Of a stretch of DNA of 64,000 nucleotides, positions 24,769 to 33,398 are shown in pieces (positions within the stretch are counted from its first letter, which is position 1; every line of letters starts with the position of its first letter). The DNA is from Candidatus Accumulibacter proximus (GTDB lineage Bacteria > Pseudomonadota > Gammaproteobacteria > Burkholderiales > Rhodocyclaceae). The notes beneath the pieces were generated by a model. It was not told where the DNA came from. It worked only from the letters and a program-made list of their open reading frames with translations, and made no database searches. The DNA is taken from assembly GCA_016709675.1 (NCBI GenBank), contig JADJMH010000006.1:186001-250000 (forward strand), in the 5' to 3' direction. The translations under genes and the position numbers were made by a program.

Positions 24769-25977
24769 TCAGCGTCTCGACAGCGACTGCACGGGATCAA
24801 GCCCCGCCGCTCGCCGCGCCGGCAGAATCCCGAATAGGATGCCGGTGGTCAGCGCCGTGCCCAGTCCAGCGAGCACTGCCCAGTCTGGCGGAAAGGCCGG
24901 GAAGGCCGGGTAGATCTGACGGATGATTGCCGCGCCGGCCTGGCCCAGCACGAAGCCGAGCAGGGCGCCGGCCACCGACAGCATCGCCGCCTCGGTCAGA
25001 AAAGCGTTGCGGATGGTTGCGCCGGTCGCACCGAGTGCCTTGAGGAGGCCGATTTCCGCCGTGCGCTGGGTGACCGAGACGAGCATCACGTTCATCACCA
25101 GGATGCCGGCGACGGCGAGGCTGATGGCGGCGATGCCGGCAACCGCCAGAGTCATGGTGCCGAGCAGGCGGTCGAAGGTGGCGAGGACCGCGTCCTGGGT
25201 AATGACCGTCACATCCTGTTCGCCCTCGTGACGGAGCCGGATGATTTCGGTCACCTGCGTCTTGGCTGGTTCGATCGCATCCCGGCTGGTGGCTTCGACG
25301 AGGATGCGGAACAAGGTGTTGCTGTTGAACATCGCCTGTGCCAGGGTAACCGGGATGATCACCAGTTCGTCGGTGTTCATCCCCAACCCCTGGCCGGTCG
25401 AGGCGAGGACACCGACGATGCGGAAACGACGGTCACCGATGCGCACCAGCTGGCCGAGCGCCTCCTCGCGGCCGAAAATCTCATCGCGTATCCTTGCCCC
25501 GATGACTGCTTCCGACACGCCGCGACGCCAGTCGCCCGGCGGTAGGAAACGTCCCTGCGCCAGCGCCAGGCGGCGCACTTCGATGAACTCGGCCGTGGTG
25601 CCGGCAACCATGACCTCGCGCAGCTTGCCGCCGACACTGATTTCCGACGTGCCGACGGTCAGTGGTGCGACGCGGTGCACGGCGCTGGCGCGCTGCAACG
25701 CCTGGGCGTCATCGACGGTCAGATCGCGCGGTGTGCTGGTGATGGCGTTGCCGGGATTGAAGCCGCCGGTCTGCGAGCGGCCAGGCAGAACGATCACCAG
25801 GTTACTGCCGATTGAAGAAAACTGGTTCAGCACGTAGCGGCGCGCACCATCGCCTAGGGCCGTCAGAACGACTACGGCGGCAACGCCAATGGCCATCGCG
25901 ATCACCAGGAGCAGGGTGCGCAACGGGCTGCCGGTCGCCGCGTCACGGGCGAAGCGGATCAGGTCGGGTGTGCGCAT
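24769..25977 (-). CDS. MacB-like ABC transporter permease (FtsX/MacB family)
   Basis: A permease of about 402 residues from ATG 25977 (MRTPDLIRFARDAATG); a GTG at 26007 would add ten residues. Layout equals that of the neighbouring permease: N-terminal TM (TLLLVIAMAIGVAAVVVL), periplasmic domain, and three C-terminal TMs with QRTAEIGLLKALGATGATI as coupling helix and LPARRAAGLDPVQSL at the end. Its start overlaps the ATPase gene by about 19 bases. The two permeases are paralogues and probably form a heterodimer driven by the single ATPase. Confidence 0.88.
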   Translation of the reverse strand: MRTPDLIRFARDAATGSPLRTLLLVIAMAIGVAAVVVLTALGDGARRYVLNQFSSIGSNLVIVLPGRSQTGGFNPGNAITSTPRDLTVDDAQALQRASAVHRVAPLTVGTSEISVGGKLREVMVAGTTAEFIEVRRLALAQGRFLPPGDWRRGVSEAVIGARIRDEIFGREEALGQLVRIGDRRFRIVGVLASTGQGLGMNTDELVIIPVTLAQAMFNSNTLFRILVEATSRDAIEPAKTQVTEIIRLRHEGEQDVTVITQDAVLATFDRLLGTMTLAVAGIAAISLAVAGILVMNVMLVSVTQRTAEIGLLKALGATGATIRNAFLTEAAMLSVAGALLGFVLGQAGAAIIRQIYPAFPAFPPDWAVLAGLGTALTTGILFGILPARRAAGLDPVQSLSRR

Positions 25978-26687
25978 GCGTCGGCAGCCGTCTCTCTCCT
26001 GCGCCACCGGTCATGCTGCAGGGCGCCATCCTCCATCAGCAGTTGGCGTCGCGCGCGCGCGCCGAGGCTGACATCGTGAGTGACGACCATCAGGGTAACG
26101 CCGCCTTGGTTGAGTTCTTCGAGCAGGCGCATGACCTCTTCGCCGGTAGCGCGGTCGAGGTTCCCGGTTGGCTCGTCGGCGAGGATCAACGCTGGCCGCA
26201 TGACCGTCGCGCGGGCAATCGCGACGCGCTGGCGCTGCCCACCCGAGAGCTGATCCGGGCGATGACCGGAACGGTTCTCAAGGCCATAGTCCCTCAGCGC
26301 TCGGGCGACGCGTTCAGCCCGCTGGGCCGGCGCGATACCCGCCAGAATCATCGGCAGGCCGATGTTTTCGGCGGCGGTCAGGCGGGGTACCAGATGAAAA
26401 CTCTGGAAGACGAAGCCGATGCGTTCACTGCGTACGCGTGCCTGTTCCTCGGCCGAAAGGGTGGTGACGTCGCGTCCCTCGAGCCGGTACGTGCCGGCAT
26501 TCGGACGGTCGAGCAGGCCGAGCAGATTGAGCAGGGTTGATTTACCCGAACCGGACGGGCCCATCACCGCCACGTATTCCCCGGCAGCGATAGAAACGTC
26601 GAGGCGGCGCAGCGCATGTACCTCGCTGTCACCAAGTCGGAAAACCCGCTCGATGCCGGCAAGTTCGATCAGGGGAACACTCATCAA
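25959..26687 (-). CDS. MacB/LolD-type ABC transporter ATPase
   Basis: A 242-residue nucleotide-binding protein. Walker A is GPSGSGKS, the Q-loop is FVFQSFHLVPRLTAAENI, the signature is LSGGQRQRVAIARA, Walker B is ALILADEPTGNLD and the H-loop is VVTHD. The sequence is of the LolD/MacB subfamily (ERVFRLGDSEVHALRRLDV start). It would energise the two adjacent permeases. Its ATG follows the adaptor stop directly, and its 3' end overlaps the permease start, so all four genes form one operon. Confidence 0.94.
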   Translation of the reverse strand: MMSVPLIELAGIERVFRLGDSEVHALRRLDVSIAAGEYVAVMGPSGSGKSTLLNLLGLLDRPNAGTYRLEGRDVTTLSAEEQARVRSERIGFVFQSFHLVPRLTAAENIGLPMILAGIAPAQRAERVARALRDYGLENRSGHRPDQLSGGQRQRVAIARATVMRPALILADEPTGNLDRATGEEVMRLLEELNQGGVTLMVVTHDVSLGARARRQLLMEDGALQHDRWRRRETAADACAHPT

Positions 26688-27854
26688 CTACCTGCCGCTC
26701 GCTGCCTGCCTGCTGTCGACCGAATAATGCGCACCGGCCGTGACGCCTGCCCGTTCGAGCGAGGTCACCACCCGCTCACCGGTGACCAGACCTTCGAGCA
26801 CTTCGGTAAATTCCCAGTTGGCGAGGCCAGTCCTGAGCTTGCGCTCTTCAAGGGTGCCGTCAGCCGCCGCCACCAGCGCGCGGCTACCTTGGAGCAGCGC
26901 CGACGAGGGAATGCGGATGACGTTTTCGCGAACGGCCAGGATCACTTCGATGTCGGCGCTATAGCCGACCAGGAGTTTTCCCGGTGCTGTCGGGTCGTCG
27001 AAGGTCGCCTCGATGTCGACGGTGCGCGCCTGTTTCTCGACCGCCGAGACGTACGGTGCCACGCGCCTGACCTTGCCTGCGAAGGTCTGCTGAGGCAGCG
27101 CATCGAGGCTGATCCGGACCGGCTGTCCGGCTGCGATCCGTGGCGCATCAACTTCATCCATCGGTGCCCTGACGTACAGACAGGAGTCGTCGATCAGGTC
27201 AATCGCCGGCGGCGTCGGCACGCCCGGCGGCGACGGCGTTGAATACTCGCCAACCTCGCCAACGATCTTGGCGATGGTACCCGCGAATGGCGCATAGAGT
27301 ACCGTCCGCCCCTGCTCGACGCGGCTCATGCTGACTCTCGCTTCGGTCTGTGCGACGTCCGCTTTGGCCGCCTCGCAGCCGGCGCGCCGGGCAATCGCCT
27401 CACTGCGCGAATTTTCCTCTCTGGCACCTGAAACAAAGCCACGGGCACGCAACGCCGACTGACGATCGGCCTCGCGTTCGGCGTTGGTCGCCACGACGCA
27501 GGCTTCGCTGACGCGTTTGCGAGCTGTCGCCACCTGCGACAACAGCCACGCGCTCTGTGCCTGTTGATCGTCGTTCCAGAGCTTCATCAGCAGTTGGCCC
27601 TTGCTTACTCGATCGCCCTCCTTCACCGTCAGCAGCTCGATGCGGCCGCCGCTGATCGTCGACAGCCGGGTGCGCTGACAGGCCTCAACCGTTCCCGCGC
27701 GGGTATTCGAGATCGTCGATTCGACCAGGCCACGTTCGATTTTCTTCAGCGCGACGGCAACCGGTTCCGGTCGGGTCGCCCACCAGATGCCTGCGGCAAC
27801 CAGCAGCATCACAGGAAGCGCGATAAGCAGACGGCGAAGCAGGGGCGACAGCAT
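26688..27854 (-). CDS. MacA/HlyD-type periplasmic adaptor (membrane fusion protein)
   Basis: A 388-residue membrane fusion protein. One N-terminal TM or signal anchor (LLIALPVMLLVAAGIWWAT) precedes a biotinyl-lipoyl half-motif (GGRIELLTVKEGDRVSKGQLLMKL), a coiled-coil hairpin (about 95-185, many Ala, Arg and Glu) and the second lipoyl half (LYAPFAGTIAKIVGEVGEY). A beta-barrel and proximal domain follow. It would bridge the MacB-like complex to an outer-membrane TolC-type channel, which is not encoded nearby. It is the first gene of the four-gene export operon. Two Cys in the hairpin (SEACVVATN, RRAGCEAAK) are unusual for this family. Confidence 0.9.
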   Translation of the reverse strand: MLSPLLRRLLIALPVMLLVAAGIWWATRPEPVAVALKKIERGLVESTISNTRAGTVEACQRTRLSTISGGRIELLTVKEGDRVSKGQLLMKLWNDDQQAQSAWLLSQVATARKRVSEACVVATNAEREADRQSALRARGFVSGAREENSRSEAIARRAGCEAAKADVAQTEARVSMSRVEQGRTVLYAPFAGTIAKIVGEVGEYSTPSPPGVPTPPAIDLIDDSCLYVRAPMDEVDAPRIAAGQPVRISLDALPQQTFAGKVRRVAPYVSAVEKQARTVDIEATFDDPTAPGKLLVGYSADIEVILAVRENVIRIPSSALLQGSRALVAAADGTLEERKLRTGLANWEFTEVLEGLVTGERVVTSLERAGVTAGAHYSVDSRQAASGR

Positions 27855-27970
27855 GGCAGGGCTCAGTTCAAAAAGATGGGCCAGGCAAGGAGGCTACCCA
27901 TCGAGGCCCGATGGGTTGTCGCTGTTCCGGCCGTCTGCCTGGACTTGCCGAGCGGTCTCGTCGTCGGGCC

Positions 27971-28522
27971 TTACTTGCTTGCGCTGCCCGATGGCACGCT
28001 GTCGAATTCGCGCAATTTGGACAGCTTGAACTGCGTGGCCTTGTTCGATGGATCCAGTTGCAGGGCCTGGTCATAGGAGTGGCTGGCGAGCCTGGCGTAA
28101 ACATCGCCGAGGTTCTCGTGGGCGATCGCGTAGCCAGGATGAGTCCTGACGGCCATCTCGAGTACCGTCAGAGCCATGTTGTACTGCTTCTGCTGGGCGT
28201 AGAGAACGGCAAGGTTGTTGTAGGGTTCGGGTTGCTCGGGAAATTCTTCGGTCAGATCCCTGAAGACGCCAATCGCTTCCGTCGAGCGGCCCATTTCAAC
28301 AAGGATCAGCCCCTTGAGGAATCGTCCCTGCAATTCTTTCGGTTGCTTGGCAATCTGCGCGTCGACCTTTTGCAGCGCCTCCAATGTTTGCCCTTGCTTC
28401 AATAAACGGCGGACATCGGAAAACTCGTCAGCTATGGCAAAGGAGAACACGCAACAGATGACCAGACCGAAGATCCAGGCTGGAAACGTTGCCGGCGAAG
28501 GCTTCGGAGAGTTCGAACGCAT
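27971..28522 (-). CDS. Exported TPR protein (paralogue of the 41.6-kb TPR protein)
   Basis: A 183-residue protein from ATG 28522; the longer frame to 28801 adds a non-conserved stretch. A signal peptide is visible (TFPAWIFGLVICCVFSFAIADE). About three TPR units follow: FSDVRRLLKQGQTLEALQKV, GRFLKGLILVEMGRSTEAIG and EPYNNLAVLYAQQKQYNMAL, then YAIAHENLGDVYARLAS. It is clearly related to the first half of the protein at 41612-42634, which has the same words, but lacks that protein's C-terminal domain. Upstream sequence is also shared between the two. TPRs bind other proteins; here periplasmic assembly or secretion is inferred only from the signal peptide. Confidence 0.8.
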   Translation of the reverse strand: MRSNSPKPSPATFPAWIFGLVICCVFSFAIADEFSDVRRLLKQGQTLEALQKVDAQIAKQPKELQGRFLKGLILVEMGRSTEAIGVFRDLTEEFPEQPEPYNNLAVLYAQQKQYNMALTVLEMAVRTHPGYAIAHENLGDVYARLASHSYDQALQLDPSNKATQFKLSKLREFDSVPSGSASK

Positions 28523-28571
28523 GATGAAAGTCTTCTTGGTCTGGCAGCGGATGAGTATCACAGAAGTCGCT

Positions 28572-28585
28572 GATTCTAACAAGAA
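28572..28585 (-). promoter_or_regulatory. Conserved upstream element with extended -10 (TPR gene 1)
   Basis: On the minus strand TTCTTGTTAGAATC contains TGTTAGAAT, an extended -10-like element. The same 14 bases occur upstream of the second TPR gene at 41549-41562, at a similar distance from the start codon. Confidence 0.5.
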
Positions 28586-28830
28586 ACAGCGCCAACCCAA
28601 AATGCCGAACCCCGTTCTGACCAGGAGGCAACTGCCCGGCGAAGCATGCGTTTGCTGGTCCGGGCGCCCTTGGGTGGCCGTTGGTGCCAATGGTCGTAGG
28701 CGCAGAAGGAGCAGCAGGCAGGCTTGGCGCGAGCATTGAACGGAGCCTCGTCCGGATTGAAATTGCAGTGTGTGGAACGATGTGTTACAAGGAGAATTCA
28801 TGTCGAAAACGTCTGCAGTTCTCCTTGCCC

Positions 28831-30075
28831 ATGGTTTTTTCGTTTTTCAAGAAGCAGCCACCGGAAAAGAAGATGGTTGCCCGGCCCGCAGCCAGTCCTC
28901 GCTCCCCGGAGGATAGGAGTCGTGCTCCGGGCGCTCTGCCGGAAGACAAGCCCAGGGTGTCAGCTGCGGCGCCGGTCGGCCTGGCTCGGGCAGAGGTTCC
29001 GTTCGCCACGCGGGTTGCGAGGACCGACACGCAGCCGCTGGATCTGAGTGAATTCATGTTTAGCGAGGCGGCGCCTGATTTTCAGGTGGAAGCCGAAGTC
29101 GATCCGATCGATGCCGAGGCAGAAGAAGCGGCCATGCTGTATGCCAATGGGCAGGATGGTGCGGTCCGATCACTGCTCGAGAACTCGACGCGTTCGTATC
29201 GCTCTGGTCCAGGTGAGCGCTTGTGGCTGATGCTTTTCGATCTCTTCCGACTGACCGGTCAAAAAGCCGCTTTCGAGGCCTTGGAAATCGAGTACGCTGA
29301 GTCTTTTGAGAAGTCCCCACCAGGCTGGCGGGGGGCGGTCAGTGGGGCGCAGGTTCAGGCCAAGGTACCGGGTACAGTTTTCTTCAAGGGTGACCTGACG
29401 GGAGACAACGATTCGGGATTCGAGGCTGTGCGCCAAGCGGTCGATCGGAATCCGCTGCTTCGGCTAGACTTGTCAAGGGCGCGCAGGCTTGATGCTGCCG
29501 GTTGCGAGCGGCTTCTGGCTTTGCTGCAGCAGGCGCGCAGAGGCGGACGGGAGATCGAGTTGCTCGGCCGCGATTACATCAGTACTCTGCTCGATCACCG
29601 GGTCGTGCCCGGTCGCCCGGAAGATCGGGGATGCTGGCTGCTGAAGCTCGAGTTCTGTCAACTGCGCGGGCAGCTGGATGCCTTTGAGGACATGGCGATC
29701 AACTATGCCGTGACTTTCGAAATTTCCCCGCCCTCCTGGGAGGCCAGGCGGATAACCGAACCGGGGCCAGACCCGCTCGCTCCCGCTGTGGCCGACGCGT
29801 TGCCACCCGAGGCGTATGTCATCAAGGGCGATGTCAAGGCCTCGCGTTTCGGCGATTTGCTGGCGTACGCTGCAGCCAACGATCCGGTACTGATTGACTG
29901 CTCGGCCGCAACGCGAATGGACTTCCTCAGTGCTGGTGCCCTGCTCAACCTTCTGACCACGGTGAAGAAGCAGGGGCGACAGATCATATTTCGTCATCCC
30001 AACTATCTGCTGGCCGAGTTGTTCCGCGTCGTCGGGCTGAAGGCCGTGGCAGAGGTCGTTCTCGCCAGAAATTAG
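28831..30075 (+). CDS. Protein with two helical-hairpin + STAS-domain units
   Basis: A 414-residue protein from ATG 28831 (MVFSFFKKQPPEKK); the frame extends upstream without conserved features. After a Pro/Ala-rich linker, two similar units follow. In each, a helical segment (LWLMLFDLFRLTGQKAAFEA at about 131-150, and LLKLEFCQLRGQLDAFEDMA at about 270) ending in FExSPPxW is followed by a STAS-like domain (FFKGDLTGDND.. about 182-255 and VIKGDVKASRFGDLLAY.. about 329-414). STAS domains act in anti-sigma antagonism and lipid asymmetry (MlaB). No kinase or phosphatase partner is adjacent. It lies 21 bases upstream of hslV and may share its transcript. No membrane segment is present. Confidence 0.75.
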   Translation: MVFSFFKKQPPEKKMVARPAASPRSPEDRSRAPGALPEDKPRVSAAAPVGLARAEVPFATRVARTDTQPLDLSEFMFSEAAPDFQVEAEVDPIDAEAEEAAMLYANGQDGAVRSLLENSTRSYRSGPGERLWLMLFDLFRLTGQKAAFEALEIEYAESFEKSPPGWRGAVSGAQVQAKVPGTVFFKGDLTGDNDSGFEAVRQAVDRNPLLRLDLSRARRLDAAGCERLLALLQQARRGGREIELLGRDYISTLLDHRVVPGRPEDRGCWLLKLEFCQLRGQLDAFEDMAINYAVTFEISPPSWEARRITEPGPDPLAPAVADALPPEAYVIKGDVKASRFGDLLAYAAANDPVLIDCSAATRMDFLSAGALLNLLTTVKKQGRQIIFRHPNYLLAELFRVVGLKAVAEVVLARN

Positions 30076-30096
30076 GACCACCAACAGGAGTTTCGT

Positions 30097-30633
30097 ATGG
30101 ACCAGTACCACGGCACGACGATTCTGTCCGTTCGCCGCGGCCAGTGTGTCGCCATGGGTGGTGACGGGCAGGTCACCCTTGGCAACATCGTCATCAAGTC
30201 CAGTGCGCGCAAGGTTCGGCGTATCCATCAGGGCAGGATTCTCGCCGGTTTTGCCGGTGGCACGGCCGATGCATTTACCCTCTTTGAGCGCTTTGAAGCG
30301 AAGCTGGACAAGCATCAGGGAAATCTCCTCCGCTCGGCGGTTGAACTTGCCAAGGACTGGCGAAGCGACCGCGCCCTGCGCCGGCTCGATGCCATGCTGG
30401 CGGTGGCCGACCGCGAGAATTCCTTGATCATTACCGGCAATGGCGATGTTCTTGAGCCTGAATTCGGCATCGTCGCCATTGGCTCGGGTGGCGCTTTCGC
30501 ACACTCAGCGGCGCGTGCGCTGGTCGAGAATAGCGAACTCGACGCTGCCGAAGTGGTCCGCAAGTCGCTGCAGATTGCCGGTGATTTGTGCATCTATACC
30601 AATCAGAACTTCACCATCGAGGTGCTGGCTTAA
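30097..30633 (+). CDS. hslV: HslV peptidase subunit of the HslUV protease
   Basis: A 178-residue Ntn-hydrolase, the proteolytic dodecamer of the bacterial proteasome-like HslUV (ClpQY). After a short MDQYHG leader the mature N-terminus would be TTILSVRRG, with the catalytic Thr. GRILAGFAGGTADAFTLFERFE, LDAMLAVADRENSLIITGNGDV and AIGSGGAFAHSAARAL are family motifs. CAGGAG stands ten bases before the ATG. It is followed two bases later by hslU. Heat-shock control would be expected, but no clear sigma-32 promoter is seen inside the preceding gene. Confidence 0.97.
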   Translation: MDQYHGTTILSVRRGQCVAMGGDGQVTLGNIVIKSSARKVRRIHQGRILAGFAGGTADAFTLFERFEAKLDKHQGNLLRSAVELAKDWRSDRALRRLDAMLAVADRENSLIITGNGDVLEPEFGIVAIGSGGAFAHSAARALVENSELDAAEVVRKSLQIAGDLCIYTNQNFTIEVLA

Positions 30634-30635
30634 TC

Positions 30636-31967
30636 ATGTCGTCCATGACCCCGCAGGAAATCGTTCACGAGTTGGACAAGCATATCGTTGGTCAGGGCAA
30701 GGCCAAGAAGGCCGTGGCCATCGCGCTGCGCAATCGCTGGCGGCGGGCGCAGGTGGCCGAGCCATTACGGCAGGAGATCACGCCGAAGAACATCCTGATG
30801 ATCGGACCCACCGGTGTTGGCAAGACGGAAATCGCGCGCCGCCTGGCACGCCTGGCCAACGCGCCGTTCATCAAGATCGAGGCCACCAAGTTTACCGAGG
30901 TAGGCTACGTGGGGCGAGACGTTGAGACGATTATCCGCGATCTGGTAGAGATTGCTGTCAAGGGTGGGCGGGAGCACGCGATGAAGGCGGTGCGCGCACG
31001 TGCCGACGACGCTGCCGAAGATCGCATTCTCGACGCGTTGCTACCGCCCGCTCGGGGCAACTTCTTCAATGACGCACAAGCGAGCGAGGACAGCGCGACA
31101 CGGCAGAAATTCCGCAAGAAGCTGCGTGAGGGCGAACTTGACGACAAGGAGATCGAGGTGGAGGTTACCGCACCGTCGATGCAGGCCGAGATCTTTGCTC
31201 CGCCTGGCATGGAGGAACTGACGGCCCAGATCCAGGGCATGTTCCAGAATATGGGCGGCGGCCGGAAGAAATCGCGCAAGTTGAAGATTCTCGAGGCCCG
31301 CCGGATACTGGTCGAGGAGGAAGCGGCAAGACTGGTCAATGACGAGGAGGTCAAACTCGATGCGGTCAGGAACGTCGAGCAGAACGGTATCGTTTTTCTC
31401 GATGAAATCGACAAGATTGCGTCCCGCAGCGACACGCACGGCGTTGACGTCTCGCGTCAGGGGGTGCAGCGCGATCTCTTGCCACTCGTCGAAGGGACCA
31501 CGGTGTCGACCAAATACGGGATGATTCGCACCGATCACATCCTGTTTATCGCCAGTGGCGCTTTCCACCTGGCCAAACCGTCGGACTTGATTCCTGAGTT
31601 GCAGGGGCGCCTGCCGATTCGCGTCGAGCTGGATTCGCTTTCGGTGGCTGACTTCGAATGCATCATGACGCAGACGGACGCCTGCCTGACCAAGCAGTAT
31701 CAGGCGCTGCTCGCCACCGAAGGGGTAGCGCTCGACTTTGCGGCAGACGGTATCAGGCGTCTGGCCGAGATCGCCTGGTCGGTCAACGAGCGGACTGAAA
31801 ACATCGGCGCTCGCCGACTGTACACAGTGATGGAGCGCTTGCTTGAAGAGGTGTCGTTTTCTGCCAGCAAGGGGGGGTTGGAGAGGCTTGCCATTGATGC
31901 CGGGTATGTGGACAGCCGGCTCTCCGAACTGGCGCAGAACGAGGATCTGTCACGCTACGTTTTGTAG
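30636..31967 (+). CDS. hslU: HslU ATPase subunit of the HslUV protease
   Basis: A 443-residue AAA+ unfoldase from ATG 30636 (MSSMTPQEIVHELDKHIVGQ). Walker A is GPTGVGKTEIARRLA; the pore loop is GYVGRDVE; Walker B is GIVFLDEIDKIA; sensor regions follow at GRLPIRVELDSL and RTENIGARRLYTVMERL. The intermediate I-domain covers about residues 110-240. The C-terminal RYVL tail resembles the activating peptide that inserts into HslV. It unfolds substrates such as misfolded or regulatory proteins and feeds them to HslV. Upstream in-frame extension from 30588 lies inside hslV and is rejected. Confidence 0.97.
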   Translation: MSSMTPQEIVHELDKHIVGQGKAKKAVAIALRNRWRRAQVAEPLRQEITPKNILMIGPTGVGKTEIARRLARLANAPFIKIEATKFTEVGYVGRDVETIIRDLVEIAVKGGREHAMKAVRARADDAAEDRILDALLPPARGNFFNDAQASEDSATRQKFRKKLREGELDDKEIEVEVTAPSMQAEIFAPPGMEELTAQIQGMFQNMGGGRKKSRKLKILEARRILVEEEAARLVNDEEVKLDAVRNVEQNGIVFLDEIDKIASRSDTHGVDVSRQGVQRDLLPLVEGTTVSTKYGMIRTDHILFIASGAFHLAKPSDLIPELQGRLPIRVELDSLSVADFECIMTQTDACLTKQYQALLATEGVALDFAADGIRRLAEIAWSVNERTENIGARRLYTVMERLLEEVSFSASKGGLERLAIDAGYVDSRLSELAQNEDLSRYVL

Positions 31968-32007
31968 CAGACCTGCGCCGCGATTGCTTGCTCAGCGCTG
32001 CCTCAGC

Positions 32008-32436
32008 CTACTTGACCACCACGACCGGCAGATCGGTCAGGTGGACCACCCGCTGTGTCACTGATCCGAGTAGTACTCCGGCGACTGTCCCGAGACCGCG
32101 AGCTCCCATGACGATCAGCATGCAGCCGTTCTCTCTGGCGAAATCGACAATCGTCGGGGCGGGCTCGCCGACCAGGATGTGGTGAGAATAGGCGACCCCG
32201 GCTGCCTCCAGCTTGGCGCGTGCGTCAGCCAGGGCGGCCTCTCCCTTCTCACGGTGGTAGTCATGGACCACCGCGCTGCTGACGAAACGCGTGACGTCTG
32301 AGGGCAGGGGGGGCTGCACGTTGACCAGGACAACTTCCAGCGCAGTGGTGTCTCCCAGCACTTCCTGCACGACATGGTCGACGGCTCGCAGGGAAGCCTG
32401 CGAGCCGTCGACGGGAATCAACCATGAGGGGAGCAT
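32008..32436 (-). CDS. Universal stress protein (UspA family)
   Basis: A 142-residue Usp domain: it begins LPSWLIPVDGSQASLRAVDHV with the first beta strand and Asp, and its C-terminal nucleotide-binding motif GARGLGTVAGVLLGSVTQRVVHL fits the G-2x-G-9x-G-S/T ATP-binding pattern. PVVVVK closes the fold. Usp proteins bind ATP and support survival under stress. It lies two bases after the TerC gene and is convergent with hslU, 40 bases away. Probably co-transcribed with terC. Confidence 0.93.
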   Translation of the reverse strand: MLPSWLIPVDGSQASLRAVDHVVQEVLGDTTALEVVLVNVQPPLPSDVTRFVSSAVVHDYHREKGEAALADARAKLEAAGVAYSHHILVGEPAPTIVDFARENGCMLIVMGARGLGTVAGVLLGSVTQRVVHLTDLPVVVVK

Positions 32437-32438
32437 TG

Positions 32439-33176
32439 CTAGTTTCCTTTCTCTATCTTTTCGGCGCCTGCTGCGGCCAGTTCAACGGTTGCATGTGGCG
32501 CACGTTGCCGACTGGCCAGCCACTTGCCAGCCACGACCACTAGCAACGCGCCAAGTCCTGAAGCAAGGTAAGCAGTGCGTGGAATAATCTCTCGCCAGAC
32601 GGATGGAAATGCCGGGTCAGTGACCAGCATGCCACCGCCGATCCAGCCCAGGAGTGCGCCACCAGCAGTGATCACGATCGGGAATCGATCCATCAGGGCG
32701 AGGACCAGTTTGCTGCCCCAGACCACGATCGGGATCGAGACTGCGATGCCGAAGACAACGAGAACGATCGAGCCGTGGGCAGCACCAGCCACCGCGATCA
32801 CGTTGTCCACGCTCATAACCGCGTCGGCGACGATGATCGTCTTGATCGCTCCGGCCAGCGTGCTGCTTCCCTGAATACTACCGTGCTCGTTCTCGTCTTC
32901 CGGCAGGACCAGCTTTATCCCGATCCAGAACAACAGCAGTCCGCCAACGATCTTGAGGTAGGGAACGGCAAGGAGTTGGAGGGCGAAGTAGATCAGAACG
33001 ACGCGCAGACCAATGGCGCCGAAGACGCCCCAGAAGATTCCCTTGTTGCGTTGTGCGTCAGGCAGTTTGCGGCACGCCAGGGCGATCACCACGGCGTTGT
33101 CTCCCCCGAGCAGGATGTCAATGGCGATGATCTGGAGGACCGCAATCCAGAAAGTCGACGAAGCGAAATCGGGCAT
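32439..33176 (-). CDS. TerC-family integral membrane protein
   Basis: A 245-residue protein with seven or so TM segments. The family motifs are LLGGDNAVVIALACRKLP in the first segments and ADAVMSVDNVIAVAGAAHGS further on; both acidic NxD/DN pairs are present and are thought to bind a metal. TerC/Alx/YkoY proteins export manganese or help load metal onto secreted enzymes. In other bacteria they often follow a yybP-ykoY riboswitch; I could not see one in the 200 bases upstream here. The C-terminus is a cytoplasmic Ala/Glu-rich tail. Confidence 0.9.
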   Translation of the reverse strand: MPDFASSTFWIAVLQIIAIDILLGGDNAVVIALACRKLPDAQRNKGIFWGVFGAIGLRVVLIYFALQLLAVPYLKIVGGLLLFWIGIKLVLPEDENEHGSIQGSSTLAGAIKTIIVADAVMSVDNVIAVAGAAHGSIVLVVFGIAVSIPIVVWGSKLVLALMDRFPIVITAGGALLGWIGGGMLVTDPAFPSVWREIIPRTAYLASGLGALLVVVAGKWLASRQRAPHATVELAAAGAEKIEKGN

Positions 33177-33398
33177 GAGGCTTATCCTGTCTTGCGGGCA
33201 CGCCCGCCTTATACTGGCTTGTTATGTGAGTCCGTGACGCCCATCAGTCGGCCAGGCAACGACAGGACTTCGCATCAATAGCTCAAGATTGTCTCACACG
33301 TGGCCGTAAAGACGAACGTCCCAGCCGGCGCGGCGCGCCAAAATGCACCTGAAGGTCGAGAGCGGCGGCCAAGCGCGCGGCGTCTCGGCTGAGTTGCC

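Noticed and set aside
33177..33398. yybP-ykoY manganese riboswitch upstream of the TerC gene
   Set aside because: Expected from the family, but I found no matching conserved core in this leader.
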